The position numbers and the translations under genes were made by a program. A DNA stretch of 64,000 nt from an uncultured Parolsenella sp. (lineage in GTDB: Bacteria; Actinomycetota; Coriobacteriia; Coriobacteriales; Atopobiaceae): contig CAKUNF010000008.1 of NCBI GenBank assembly GCA_934668375.1, positions 1-64,000 on the forward strand, given 5' to 3'. The notes under the pieces are model-generated. The model saw nothing but the letters and a program-made list of their open reading frames with translations. It ran no database searches and was not told the origin of the DNA. Positions 1-8,937 of this stretch are shown piece by piece. Within the stretch, counting starts at the first letter, position 1, and each line of letters begins with the position of its first letter.

Positions 1-36
1 GCGAGGCGAGTCAACGGCGCGTCCACATGGCTTGAG

Positions 37-116
37 GGTGACACTTGGGGACGGGGTCAAACTGTCACCGCGGCGAGGTGACACTTGGGGACGGGGTCAA
101 ACTGTCACCGCGGCGA
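37..116. repeat. Two direct copies of a 40 bp GGTGACA-bounded repeat
   Basis: Two identical 40 bp units lie head to tail at 37-76 and 77-116. Each holds a core running from GGTGACA to TGTCACC (short inverted ends) with a GGGGACGGGGTCAA centre. The same core recurs as head-to-head pairs at 27897-27961 and 59279-59343. It resembles a REP-type extragenic palindromic repeat. No transposase is in the window, so mobility is inference. Confidence 0.8.
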
Positions 117-202
117 GCGTCCGTGGTCGTTGCGTGGGGCGTCGCATATATGTCCGGCGCGTGGCATAGACTGGTGCGAGTTCATAAGCGAGGGAGGGCC
201 GC

Positions 203-1768
203 ATGGCGCCGGACAGGACGAGAAGCGAGAGACGCGCGAGCGTGGCGGTGGGCGTGATGGGCGCAGGCGCGCTCGTCGCCGTTCTCGTGCCGCTCCTGCT
301 CATCAGTGCCTACAACCACTCCTATGCCGACGACTGGCACTACGGCGTGTGGGCTCACCTTGCCCTTGAGCAGACGGGCAACGTCGGCGTGGCCATCGTC
401 ACGGCGCTCGAGCAGGTGGGCAAGGCCTGGTTCGACTGGCAGGGCACCTACTCGGCGATCTTTCTCATGGCCATCGAGCCGAGCGTGTTCGGCGAGCAGT
501 GCTATGTCGTAGCCGCCCCGCTCGTCATGGCGCTGCTCGTGGCGGGCACGCTGTTCTTCTCGCACGTCGTGCTCGTTGAGCTCATGGGGGCAGACCGCGG
601 CTCGTGGATTGGGCTGTCATGCCTTGTCGTGGCCGTGCAGCTGCTGCTGCAGCCGAGTCCCGTCGAGGGCATCTTCTGGTTCAACAGCGCCATCTACTAC
701 ACGGGCTACCATGCCGCGGCGCTCGCGCTCATCGGCTGCGTCCTGCGCGTGTGCGACCCGCGCCGAACGCGGCGCCCCGTGGGAGCCATGGTGGCGTCGT
801 GCGTGCTCGCGGCCTTTGTCGCGGGCGGCAACTTCGTGACGGCGCTCGTGGCGGCCGAGGTCATGGTGACCATTCTCGCCGTCCTCATCTACCAGGGGCG
901 CCGCTGCGCCTCAGACGTCCTGCCCGCGTTTGCCCTCATGGTGCTGGGCCTGGCGCTCTCGCTTGCCGCGCCGGGCAACGAGGTGCGCCAGCAGACGCAG
1001 TTCCCCGACGACGGGCTGGGCGTGGCGCAGACGATTCTTCAGTCCTCGATCGCGGCGTTCCAGTACCTGCAGCAGTGGTCGAGCGTCCTCGTGGTGATTC
1101 TCGCCGTCGCGAGCGTACCCGTCGCCGTGCGCGCGTGCGAGCGCGTCGCGGCCCGTGGCTGGACGTTCCGCTGGCCCGCGCTCGTCGTTGCCGGCTCCAT
1201 CGCACTGTTTGCCACGAGCTTCACGCCCACGTTCTGGGCGCAGGGTACCGTGGGGCCGGGCCGCGTCCAGAACTGCCGGTTCGACCTGTTCGTCGTGCTC
1301 ATCGTCGTGGACGTCTTCTGGGTGTGCGGCTGGCTTGCGGCCAGGCGACGCGCCGTGGGGCTGGGTGCCGCGCGGGGCCAGGTCGTGAGCGGCGTCTCGC
1401 TCGCGCGGGCGACGGCGCTCGCCGTCGTGGTGCTCTGCTGCGTCGTGGGGTCCATGGCCGCCGACAAGGACCTGGGCGAGGAGCTCTCGAGCGTCTCCGC
1501 GGCGCGCTCGCTTGCCTCGGGACAGGCGGCCGCCTATGACGAGCAGGTGTGGGAGCGCCTGGACTACATCGAGTCCTCGGACGAGGACAGCCTGCGCGTG
1601 CCCTACTACACCGACGTCCCCCACGTGCTGCTCATGGGAGACATCCGCGACAACATGGACAACTACATCAACTACCGCCTGTGCCAGTGGTACGGCAAGA
1701 AGTCGATCGTGGGCTATCACGCCACGACTGCGGCGCGCGCGGGAACGGCGGTCTCCGATGCGTCGTAA
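203..1768 (+). CDS. Polytopic membrane protein, DUF6056-like
   Basis: This 521-residue protein is mostly hydrophobic, with about ten or more predicted membrane segments. A first segment near residues 15-35 is followed by an extracytoplasmic NHSYADDWHY stretch, where the paired acidic residues recall the first-loop acidic motif of GT-C membrane glycosyltransferases. The C-terminal 90 residues are soluble and end in a Tyr-rich patch. From memory it fits the DUF6056 family, whose function is not established. The ATG at 203 is preceded by a strong GGGAGG ribosome site at 192-197. The next gene overlaps its end by 11 bp, so the two are probably co-translated. A role in envelope glycan building is inference from fold and partner. 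Confidence 0.6.
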   Translation: MAPDRTRSERRASVAVGVMGAGALVAVLVPLLLISAYNHSYADDWHYGVWAHLALEQTGNVGVAIVTALEQVGKAWFDWQGTYSAIFLMAIEPSVFGEQCYVVAAPLVMALLVAGTLFFSHVVLVELMGADRGSWIGLSCLVVAVQLLLQPSPVEGIFWFNSAIYYTGYHAAALALIGCVLRVCDPRRTRRPVGAMVASCVLAAFVAGGNFVTALVAAEVMVTILAVLIYQGRRCASDVLPAFALMVLGLALSLAAPGNEVRQQTQFPDDGLGVAQTILQSSIAAFQYLQQWSSVLVVILAVASVPVAVRACERVAARGWTFRWPALVVAGSIALFATSFTPTFWAQGTVGPGRVQNCRFDLFVVLIVVDVFWVCGWLAARRRAVGLGAARGQVVSGVSLARATALAVVVLCCVVGSMAADKDLGEELSSVSAARSLASGQAAAYDEQVWERLDYIESSDEDSLRVPYYTDVPHVLLMGDIRDNMDNYINYRLCQWYGKKSIVGYHATTAARAGTAVSDAS

Positions 1769-3593
1769 TTCGCGCGGGAACGGCGCCGCGAGCTCGGTCG
1801 ACGCGCGCGAGAGGGAAGGCGCGGGCGTCGCTGCCGCTCGTGGCGAGGGCCGGCCCGACGGCATCTCGCGCATGGGCGCGGCCCTTGCGCGCGTGGGCCT
1901 TGCGATGAGTGCGTGCGCCCTGGGCGTCGTCGTGCTCGTTGTGTGCCTCTCGACGGTGTGGCTCATGGTCGGGGCCGATGACGGCAACCTCACGCAGAGC
2001 ATGTCGGTCCGCACGTGGTTGGGGGCAGATACTCGCCTTGACCTCGCCCTGGGCGTGGTGGGCGTGCTCGTCGTCCTCGCGCTGTGCCGTCTGGCGTGGA
2101 GCCGCGGCCGCATGCTCGACGGACCTGCGGCCGTGCGAGCGCTCGTGGCGGGGACGTTTCTGTTCCAGCTTGTCATCATCCTTCTGCTCCAGGCGCGCGA
2201 CACGTACTGGGGCGACTCGTGGATGATCTCCGACTTCGTCGACAAGGCCCTGACCGGAGGCGTGGAATCGCTGTTCCGTGGCCCGTATCGCGCGCTGTTC
2301 TACGACGCGCGCCTGTACTTCTCGTGCTATCCGTTCCAGGCGACGTTCTTCTGGCTGCTCTATGGCCTGCGCCTCGCCTTTGGCGACCTCGCGTTCATGG
2401 CGTTCCAGGTGCTGTCCGCGCTCTCGACGTCGCTGGGCGTCTGGGCGCTCATGTCGCTCGCGGCGAGCCTCACGAGCTCGGCCGGCGCTCGCCGTGTGGC
2501 CTGGGTGCTCGTTGCCCTGTGCCTGCCGATGTACTGGCTGTCGACGTTCCTGTACGGAAACGCGCTCGGCTGCGGGCTTGCGCTGGCGTTTCTCGCGATG
2601 CAGGCGCGCGCCATGGGGAGCCGTGGCCGCGTGGGAGCCGGGTGGTGCGCGGGCTCGCTCGTGCCGCTTGCGCTGGCCCTCTGCGTGAAGGCGACGTTCG
2701 TGCTGTTTGCGATCGGTGCCGTTCTCGCGTGGCTCGTGCTTGCGCTGTGCCGCGGGCGTGCATGGGGGCTTGTGGGCTGCGTCGCCGTCGTGGCCTGCGC
2801 GCATACGCTGTCTGGCCTGCCGTTCTCCGCGCTTGAGGCCGCCTCGGGCGGCTACGAGTTCGGCGAGCCGCTCACGACGCTCAATCACATCGAGCTTGGC
2901 CTGCGCATGGGTGCGGGCGAGTTCTACGTGAGCGTGGACGGCGGCGTCTACGAGTATGCGCCCGGTGGCTGGTCAAACCATGCCAACGCCGTGTGGCAGG
3001 CATCGGGTGAGAACGCCGACGTCCAGAACATGGTTGCCACCCACGAGCTTGCCGCCGACGTGCTCGGCTTTGCCAGCCACCCGCTCTCCGCCGTGCGCTT
3101 CTTTGCCGTGAAGCTCGCCACCGAGTGGGCCGACCCCACCTACCAGTCGCTGTACTACCTGTCGATGTGCGGCAATGCGGTCGGCGCGCGCGTGAACCCG
3201 GCCGACGAGTCAACGTTGCTGGGGGTTGCGTGCGCGCGGCTCACGAACCTGCTCGACGGCTACCAGACCGTGACGTTTGCCTCGGCGCTCGGCCTTCTCG
3301 TGGTCGCGTGTCGCCGATGGGCGAGGCCGGGGGAGGGCGAGTCCGGCACCGTGTTCGCCACGGACGGCTCGCGCGGGACCACGCTGCTTCTCGCAGCCGT
3401 GTTCTTCACGGGCTTTGGGTGCTACCTGCTCTGGGAGGCAAAGGCCGTCTACGTCCTGCCGTTTGCCATCGACGTCATCCCGCTTGCCTCGGCGGGGCTT
3501 TCCGCAGCGTTGCGCTACACTAACCGTTTGTTCCCGCATCGCCGGGAAGCTCGTAAACCAAGCACCGCCCGCGGCCGCGAGCGAGGGTGCTAG
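1758..3593 (+). CDS. GT-C-like integral membrane glycosyltransferase
   Basis: This 611-residue protein has a basic, disordered first 40 residues, then about ten membrane segments with one large extracytoplasmic domain (about residues 360-470) late in the chain. After the third segment comes RDTYWGDSWM, then a YFSCYPFQ motif, a pattern typical of GT-C lipid-phosphate-sugar transferases (ArnT/PMT-like). The pattern also recalls the membrane protein family TIGR03766, which is reported beside XrtG exosortases, and an xrtG gene lies 14 kb downstream. The start overlaps the preceding gene by 11 bp. The predicted substrate, a polyprenyl-phosphate sugar, is inference, and the exact family assignment is uncertain. 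Confidence 0.55.
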   Translation: MRRNSRGNGAASSVDAREREGAGVAAARGEGRPDGISRMGAALARVGLAMSACALGVVVLVVCLSTVWLMVGADDGNLTQSMSVRTWLGADTRLDLALGVVGVLVVLALCRLAWSRGRMLDGPAAVRALVAGTFLFQLVIILLLQARDTYWGDSWMISDFVDKALTGGVESLFRGPYRALFYDARLYFSCYPFQATFFWLLYGLRLAFGDLAFMAFQVLSALSTSLGVWALMSLAASLTSSAGARRVAWVLVALCLPMYWLSTFLYGNALGCGLALAFLAMQARAMGSRGRVGAGWCAGSLVPLALALCVKATFVLFAIGAVLAWLVLALCRGRAWGLVGCVAVVACAHTLSGLPFSALEAASGGYEFGEPLTTLNHIELGLRMGAGEFYVSVDGGVYEYAPGGWSNHANAVWQASGENADVQNMVATHELAADVLGFASHPLSAVRFFAVKLATEWADPTYQSLYYLSMCGNAVGARVNPADESTLLGVACARLTNLLDGYQTVTFASALGLLVVACRRWARPGEGESGTVFATDGSRGTTLLLAAVFFTGFGCYLLWEAKAVYVLPFAIDVIPLASAGLSAALRYTNRLFPHRREARKPSTARGRERGC

Positions 3594-3611
3594 CCGCATA
3601 TTGGAGGAACC

Positions 3612-4826
3612 GTGCTCTCAGTCGACGAACAGATGAAGGTCATCGCCTCTGGCGCCGCCCAGATCGTGCCCGAGGCCGAGCTTCGCAAGAAGCTCGAGCG
3701 TGGCGTGCCGCTTAACATCAAGCTGGGCGTTGACCCCACCAGCCCCGACCTGCACCTCGGCCACGCCGTGCCCCTGCGCAAGATGCGCCAGTTCCAGGAC
3801 CTGGGACATCAGGTGACGCTCATCATCGGCAACGGCACCGCCCTCATCGGCGACCCGTCCGGCAAGAACTCCACGCGCCCGCAGCTCTCGCAGGAGCAGA
3901 TCGAGGCCAACGCCGAGACCTACGTCAACCAGGCCATGAAGATCCTCGACTCCGAGAAGACCAACGTCGTGCACAACGGCGACTGGATTCTCTCGCTTGA
4001 CCTCAAGGGCATGCTCGAGCTCTGCAGCAAGTTCACCGTGGCCCGCATCCTCGAGCGCGACGACTTCACGAAGCGCTACCAGTCGCAGACGCCGATCGCG
4101 CTGCACGAGTTCCTCTATCCCGTGATGCAGGCGTTCGACTCCGTCCAGATCAAGGCTGACGTCGAGATGGGTGGTACCGACCAGTTGTTCAACCTGCTCG
4201 CTGGCCGCGAGCTCATGGAGAAGATGGGCATGGAGCCGCAGATCGCGCTCACGATGCCGCTGCTCGAGGGCACGGACGGCGTGCGTAAGATGTCGAAGAG
4301 CTACGGCAATTACGTGGGCCTCACCGACGAGCCGGCCGACATGTACGGCAAGGTCATGAGCATCCCCGACACCATGATCGGCAAGTACTACCGCCTTGCG
4401 AGCACGCTGTCCGTCGACGAGGTCGACAAGATCGACGCCGCGCTCGCCGACGGCTCGGCCGACCCCTACGAGCTCAAGCGTGCCCTGGCTGCCAACATCT
4501 GCGACCTGTACCACGGTGCCGGCGCGGGCGAGGAGGCTGCCGCCGAGTTCACGCGCGTGCACTCCAAGCGCGAGATGCCCGAGCAGATCGACGAGGTCTG
4601 CGTTGAGGTCGAGGTTGGCGAGGACGGCCTCGTCTACCTGCCGCGCGTGCTCGTGGCCGCCGGCCTCTCCAGCTCCGCGAGCCAGGCGCGCCGCGACATC
4701 GACGGCGGCGGCGTGCGCATCGACGGCGAGGCGCTTGCGGCCAAGAGCTACAACGTGGACCCGGCGCTCGTGAAGAAGGGCGCCATCCTGCAGGTGGGCA
4801 AGCGTCACTTCGCTCGCCTTGCGTAA
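3612..4826 (+). CDS. tyrS: Tyrosyl-tRNA synthetase
   Basis: Class I tyrosyl-tRNA synthetase of 404 residues, the usual length. It charges tRNA-Tyr with tyrosine in the cytoplasm. The HIGH-type signature HLGH is at residues 48-51 and KMSKS at 226-230. A C-terminal S4 RNA-binding domain covers about residues 340-400. The start is a GTG with a clear GGAGGA site at 3603-3608. It begins 18 bp after the upstream membrane protein gene, so read-through from that operon is possible. No T-box leader fits in so short a gap. A strong terminator follows. Confidence 0.97.
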   Translation: MLSVDEQMKVIASGAAQIVPEAELRKKLERGVPLNIKLGVDPTSPDLHLGHAVPLRKMRQFQDLGHQVTLIIGNGTALIGDPSGKNSTRPQLSQEQIEANAETYVNQAMKILDSEKTNVVHNGDWILSLDLKGMLELCSKFTVARILERDDFTKRYQSQTPIALHEFLYPVMQAFDSVQIKADVEMGGTDQLFNLLAGRELMEKMGMEPQIALTMPLLEGTDGVRKMSKSYGNYVGLTDEPADMYGKVMSIPDTMIGKYYRLASTLSVDEVDKIDAALADGSADPYELKRALAANICDLYHGAGAGEEAAAEFTRVHSKREMPEQIDEVCVEVEVGEDGLVYLPRVLVAAGLSSSASQARRDIDGGGVRIDGEALAAKSYNVDPALVKKGAILQVGKRHFARLA

Positions 4827-4851
4827 GGGCCGTGTCACTTGTTTTTTGCTG

Positions 4852-4889
4852 GCGCCCCGCGGACCTCGTGTCTGCGGGGCGCTTTTTTT
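4852..4889 (+). terminator. Rho-independent terminator after tyrS
   Basis: Nine-bp GC stem (GCGCCCCGC paired with GCGGGGCGC) with a 13-nt loop, followed directly by seven T residues. It lies 26 bp past the tyrS stop. Confidence 0.92.
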
Positions 4890-5016
4890 GTTGAGCTTTC
4901 TAGCTGCGACTTTGCTGCTTTTCAACATGGACTTTGGCAAAGAGTGCGCGGATGGGGCCAAATCCTGTTGGATTTCTGCAAGGTTTGCGTTTGACGGCGC
5001 GGGACTTTCTTGCCGA

Positions 5017-5045
5017 TTGCGAGGCTGCACCGGCACGCGTACGCT
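5017..5045 (+). promoter_or_regulatory. Candidate promoter giving a near-leaderless mRNA
   Basis: TTGCGA, a 17 bp spacer, then TACGCT. The next gene's ATG begins only 12 bp after the -10 element and has no Shine-Dalgarno sequence, so the transcript would have almost no leader. Pattern match by eye only. Confidence 0.4.
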
Positions 5046-5056
5046 AGCCTGCCCAC

Positions 5057-6004
5057 ATGGACATCTGCCTGTGCGACATATCGGCGCTCGAGGTCATCCG
5101 GTCGAGTGGCAAGCTCCTTCCCGAGCTCCTCGACCGGCCGCGAAGCTCGCAGCTCGAGGGCTGTGGGGTACCCGGCGCCGTTGAGCTGGAAGATCTCGTG
5201 GCAGGTCTCGGTCTGCGATCGACTCCCGTGCACCTGCTTCTGCCCGATGGCGGCTCGACGCATGCGCGCCCTGGCGTCGTGCGGCATCGGCGTACCTCGG
5301 CGCTTCCGCGGGGGTCGCTCATTCGTCTCTCCCACAACGTGCTCGTTGCGAGCCCCGAGCTTACGCTGTGCCAGCTCGCCGCGCACGATGACTTTGACCT
5401 CGTGGACGTGGCGCAGCTCGCCTTCGAGCTGTGCGGCACCTACCTGCTCGACCAGGACCCCGGCTCCTGGAAGGGCTTCGTCAACAACGACATCTCAGCC
5501 ACGTCGGTGCGCCGAATTGAAACGATGGCGCGCTCGCTCAAGGGCTTTCCGGGCGTTGCGAGGCTTTCCTCTATGCTTCCGTACGTTCTGGATGCATCGC
5601 ACTCGCCGATGGAGACGGTTCTTGCGATGCTGCTTGTGCTGCCTCAGAGGCTTGGTGGCTTGAGTCTTAAGGGCGCGGCTATGAACTTTGAGCTTGCTGG
5701 CGTCGATAGGAAAATTGACCTTGCCTTTCCTGCTCTTAAGGTGGGCCTTGAGTACAAGGGGAAGCTCTACCATGCAATCGAGCAGAGTGAAAGGGATGAC
5801 CGCCGTCAAAACGAAATCATTGGCCGGGGCTGGACAATTCTGAATGTCTGGCATGAGGACCTGGTCGATGAGCTGCTGTTTTCACGTTTAGAAGATGCTG
5901 TTCTCAGGACGCTTGGATGCAGATTTAGGCCTAGCAGCGCATTCTGGGATAGGCAGAAGCTGTTGCGATTGAGGCTTGTTCCGGGCTTGCGCAATCTCGC
6001 ATAG
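5057..6004 (+). CDS. Protein with AbiEi-like N-terminus and Vsr/DUF559-type C-terminal domain
   Basis: 315 residues. The N-terminal 190 residues recall the actinobacterial proteins annotated as AbiEi-type antitoxin-like. They carry the promoter-reading phrase SPELTLCQLA and a run of basic residues around 70-90. The last 100 residues look like a PD-(D/E)xK nuclease core of the Vsr/DUF559 type: an IDLAFP strand, then EYKGK with the Lys, a conserved H, and a GWTILNVWHEDL strand. Codon use changes inside the gene. The first half is GC-rich like its neighbours, while from about 5560 onward third positions become AT-richer, which suggests a recombined or acquired 3' part. No ribosome site is visible. 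Nuclease activity is inferred, and it could instead be a nuclease-fold regulator. Confidence 0.5.
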   Translation: MDICLCDISALEVIRSSGKLLPELLDRPRSSQLEGCGVPGAVELEDLVAGLGLRSTPVHLLLPDGGSTHARPGVVRHRRTSALPRGSLIRLSHNVLVASPELTLCQLAAHDDFDLVDVAQLAFELCGTYLLDQDPGSWKGFVNNDISATSVRRIETMARSLKGFPGVARLSSMLPYVLDASHSPMETVLAMLLVLPQRLGGLSLKGAAMNFELAGVDRKIDLAFPALKVGLEYKGKLYHAIEQSERDDRRQNEIIGRGWTILNVWHEDLVDELLFSRLEDAVLRTLGCRFRPSSAFWDRQKLLRLRLVPGLRNLA

Positions 6005-6032
6005 GTTGTTCCTGACTTCATGGCGTGAGTTT

Positions 6033-6204
6033 TGGCATAAAACCAATCGAATGTGCGATGACCCTCTCGTGGAACGCAGAATTCAACGCTTCTGGCGGAT
6101 ATGTGATATCCATTAAATTGAAGATGCATTCACCTTGCCGTCAAATGGTCGCTTTCGATGTGTATGACAGTACCTCTATCGCACATTCGATTGGTTTTGT
6201 GACA
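6033..6204. mobile_element. MITE-like element, copy 1 (172 bp)
   Basis: Left end TGGCATAAAACCAATCGAAT continues to 6060. The right end at 6177-6204 is its reverse complement, with TGTCAC in place of TGGCAT. The interior is AT-rich, non-coding and holds a small GGATAT/ATATCC hairpin. Three more copies sit at 30137, 54021 and 63336. With its flanks it fills the 306 bp gap 6005-6310. The rest of that gap holds a CCGTTGTAACGG palindrome (6244-6255) upstream of the next gene. Confidence 0.75.
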
Positions 6205-6310
6205 GCGGGCTTGATTGAGAGCTCCGACAGCCCCCCCAGTGTCCCGTTGTAACGGTTCCATGTTCCACTGCGCTATTGTTAATGAGTTACATCGGCAGAT
6301 GGAGGACTTG

Positions 6311-8836
6311 ATGACGATGGAGCTTCTGGCGCCGGCGGGCGGCGAGGAGCCGTTTCGCGCGGCGCTCGCTGCGGGGGCGGATGCCATCTACTGCGGCGTG
6401 GGCAACGACTTCAATGCGCGCCGCGGTGCCAACAACTTTACCTATGATGCCTTTGAGCAGGCATGTCGCGCCGCTCACCTTGCGGGCACCCGTGTGTACG
6501 TGACCATCAACGTCGTCGTTCGCGACGAGGAGATGGACCGCGCGCTCGCGCTCGTGCGCTCGGCAGCGCTTCGCGGCGCCGATGCCTTCATTGTCCAGGA
6601 CTGGGGCCTGTTCGAGGCCATTCGCCGCACCTGGCCCGAGCTTGAGCTGCATGTCTCCACCCAGGCGAACGTCCACGACGCCCGTGGCGTCCGCTGGGCG
6701 CGTGAGCGCGGTGCGCACCGCGTCACGCTGTCGCGCGAGCTGTCGTTGCCGGAGATTGCGGACATTGCCAAGGAGGGCGTTGAGCTCGAGGTCTTTGGCC
6801 ATGGCGCGCTGTGCTACTGCTATTCGGGCGTCTGCCTGATGTCGAGTATGGTGGGTGGTCGCAGCGCCAACCGTGGCCTGTGCGCCCAGCCGTGCCGACT
6901 GCTCTACGACCTCGTCGACGTGGATGGCCGCAGTGTCTCTGCCCCGGGCCGCACGCGCCCCCTGTGCCCCAAGGATGCCTGCACCGCCTCCGACGTGGCC
7001 GCCCTCATGGCTGCTGGTGTGGGCTCGCTCAAGGTCGAGGGCCGCATGAAGGCCCCCGACTACGTGTGGAGCGTCGTCGGCGCCTATCGCGAGCAGATCG
7101 ACTCCGTGCTGGCGCACCCGGATGAATTCCCGGCCGAACTTGGCGGCACGCCGGTGCCGGTCGAGGTCGCGCGCAGGCTCAAGCGCGCGTTCAACCGTGA
7201 CTTCACTGACGCCTACCTGCGCGGAAGCGCCGATGACGACATGATGAGCTACGAACGCTCCAACAACCGCGGCGAGCTCGTGGGCGAGGTGCTTGCGAGC
7301 AGCGGCGCCCAGGTCCAGCGCCGCGATGGCAAGGGCAACCTGCACAAGGACCCGCGCCAGGACAAGCACAGCGCGCGCTGCACCGTTACCGTTCGCGTTG
7401 ACGCCCCCGTCGGCGCCGGGGACCTGCTTGAGCTGCGGCCCGTCGACGACCCGAACGCCTTCCTGACCGCGACCGTCCCCGCGGATACGCCCGCCGGCGG
7501 CACTGTTGAGTGCCGCGTGGCGCGCCCCATGCCCATGGGCTGTCCCGTGCGCGTCATTCGCAGCAAGGCCGCCCACGACGGCAGTGCCGCCGCGCTCGCC
7601 CGCGAGGTCGCGCGCCGCCGCAAGGTCGACGTCCGCATCGTCGCGCGGCTTGGCGAGTCGTTTGCCGTGGAGCTTTCCTGCGTCGATGGCCCGACGCTGC
7701 CGGATGGCTCGCTGCCCCGCGCCCAGGCAACCGGCTTTGTCGTCGAGTCCGCGCGCACGAAGGCCGTGACCGCCGATGACCTCGTCGAGCACGTGGGCCG
7801 CATGGGCTCCACGCCCTTTGAGCCGCGCCGCTTTGACGTGGAGCTCGACGAGGGCTGTGGCATGGGCTTCTCGGCCGTCCACAAGGTCCGTGCCGTTGCG
7901 TGCGAGGCCCTTGAGCGGGCCATCCTCGCGCCCTATGCCGAGCGTGCCGTCGCACTCGCGCCCGTCCCGCGCGAGTCGTCGGCGCGCGTCGCCTCGGTGC
8001 TCGTCGCTGCTCCGGAGGCCAGGCCGTGCCCGCCGCGCTCGGCCGAGGCGTGCGTCATCGCCCCGACCCCCGAGGTCGCCGCGGCTGCCATCGCGGCCGG
8101 CGCCACGCGCGTCTATGCCCAGGCTGACGACCTCTCCACGCTTGACGGATGGTCCGCTGGCACCGTTGCCGTCCTGGACGAGGTCTGTCGCGAGCCCGAC
8201 CACGAGCGCCTGGACCGCTGGGTCCTCGAGGGCGCGCCCGTGGCCGTGGGCAACGTCTCCGAGCTGGCGCTTGCCGCCGAGCGCGGCACGCTGGCCGAGG
8301 TGCGCGGCTGCATCCCCGTCCACAACGAGGCGTGCCTCGCCGTGCTCGAGTCAGCCGGCGCCGCCGGCGTGTGGCTCTCTCCCGAGCTCACGCTTGAGGA
8401 GGTCTGCCACCTTGCGTCTCGTGCGACCGTGCCCGTGGGTCTCATCGTCTCCGGGCGTCCGCGCGTCATGACGAGCGAGCACTGCGTGCTCAAGGTGGCC
8501 GATGCCTGCATCCACGACTGCGCCCACTGCGGGCTGCGGCGCCGTCGCCTGTCGCTGCGTGACCGGGACGGCCGCCTGCTGCCCGTCCGCACGGACCTCC
8601 ACGCGCGCTCGCGCATCTACGACGCCGTGCCGCTCGACCTCACGCCGCAGGTGGGCGAGCTCATGGCCGCCGGCGTCTCCCGCCTGGCCGTGGACGCCAC
8701 GCTGCTCGAACCCGCCGAGGCCGCGGCTGCCGTCGAGCGCCTCGTGCGTGCGATCGCCTCCGTTGCCGCTGGCCGCAAGCCGGCCGAGCGCGAGCGCCAC
8801 GCCTCGAGCGGTCACCTCTTCTGGGGAATCGGGTAG
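6311..8836 (+). CDS. U32 family peptidase, RlhA/YhbU-like with DUF3656
   Basis: 841 residues, the length of the full U32-plus-DUF3656 architecture. The first 290 residues form the U32 barrel, seen as LLAPAGG at the start, SRELSLPEI, a YCYSGVCLMSS segment, RGLCAQPCR, and VEGRMKAPDYV. The DUF3656/collagenase-like part and a C-terminal barrel repeat follow, with a CIHDCAHCGL cysteine cluster near residue 735. Family members such as E. coli RlhA hydroxylate a 23S rRNA cytidine, and the cysteines may bind Fe-S. The first in-frame ATG with a good ribosome site (GGAGGA at 6301-6306) is 6311. ATG 6317 is an alternative. Peptidase activity in the literal sense is not assured. Confidence 0.85.
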   Translation: MTMELLAPAGGEEPFRAALAAGADAIYCGVGNDFNARRGANNFTYDAFEQACRAAHLAGTRVYVTINVVVRDEEMDRALALVRSAALRGADAFIVQDWGLFEAIRRTWPELELHVSTQANVHDARGVRWARERGAHRVTLSRELSLPEIADIAKEGVELEVFGHGALCYCYSGVCLMSSMVGGRSANRGLCAQPCRLLYDLVDVDGRSVSAPGRTRPLCPKDACTASDVAALMAAGVGSLKVEGRMKAPDYVWSVVGAYREQIDSVLAHPDEFPAELGGTPVPVEVARRLKRAFNRDFTDAYLRGSADDDMMSYERSNNRGELVGEVLASSGAQVQRRDGKGNLHKDPRQDKHSARCTVTVRVDAPVGAGDLLELRPVDDPNAFLTATVPADTPAGGTVECRVARPMPMGCPVRVIRSKAAHDGSAAALAREVARRRKVDVRIVARLGESFAVELSCVDGPTLPDGSLPRAQATGFVVESARTKAVTADDLVEHVGRMGSTPFEPRRFDVELDEGCGMGFSAVHKVRAVACEALERAILAPYAERAVALAPVPRESSARVASVLVAAPEARPCPPRSAEACVIAPTPEVAAAAIAAGATRVYAQADDLSTLDGWSAGTVAVLDEVCREPDHERLDRWVLEGAPVAVGNVSELALAAERGTLAEVRGCIPVHNEACLAVLESAGAAGVWLSPELTLEEVCHLASRATVPVGLIVSGRPRVMTSEHCVLKVADACIHDCAHCGLRRRRLSLRDRDGRLLPVRTDLHARSRIYDAVPLDLTPQVGELMAAGVSRLAVDATLLEPAEAAAAVERLVRAIASVAAGRKPAERERHASSGHLFWGIG

Positions 8837-8937
8837 CATCAAGAGAGTGCGGCCGCGCGTCTGGCCGCCAGCGCCGCCGCCGGCGGCCGCATGACCAAGA
8901 CCAATGGCCCGGCGCGAGCCGGGGAGAGGGGATAGAC

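Noticed and set aside
1..202. Possible gene start in the first 200 bp
   Set aside because: Small frames here run through the 40 bp repeats and have no ribosome site or domain content.
3594..3611. Possible T-box leader for tyrS
   Set aside because: Only 18 bp separate the upstream stop from the GTG start, far too short for a T-box.
3618..5036. Long minus-strand frame over tyrS
   Set aside because: No ribosome site, and composition rich in His/Val/Arg as expected from the reverse strand of a GC-rich gene. It runs through the tyrS terminator.
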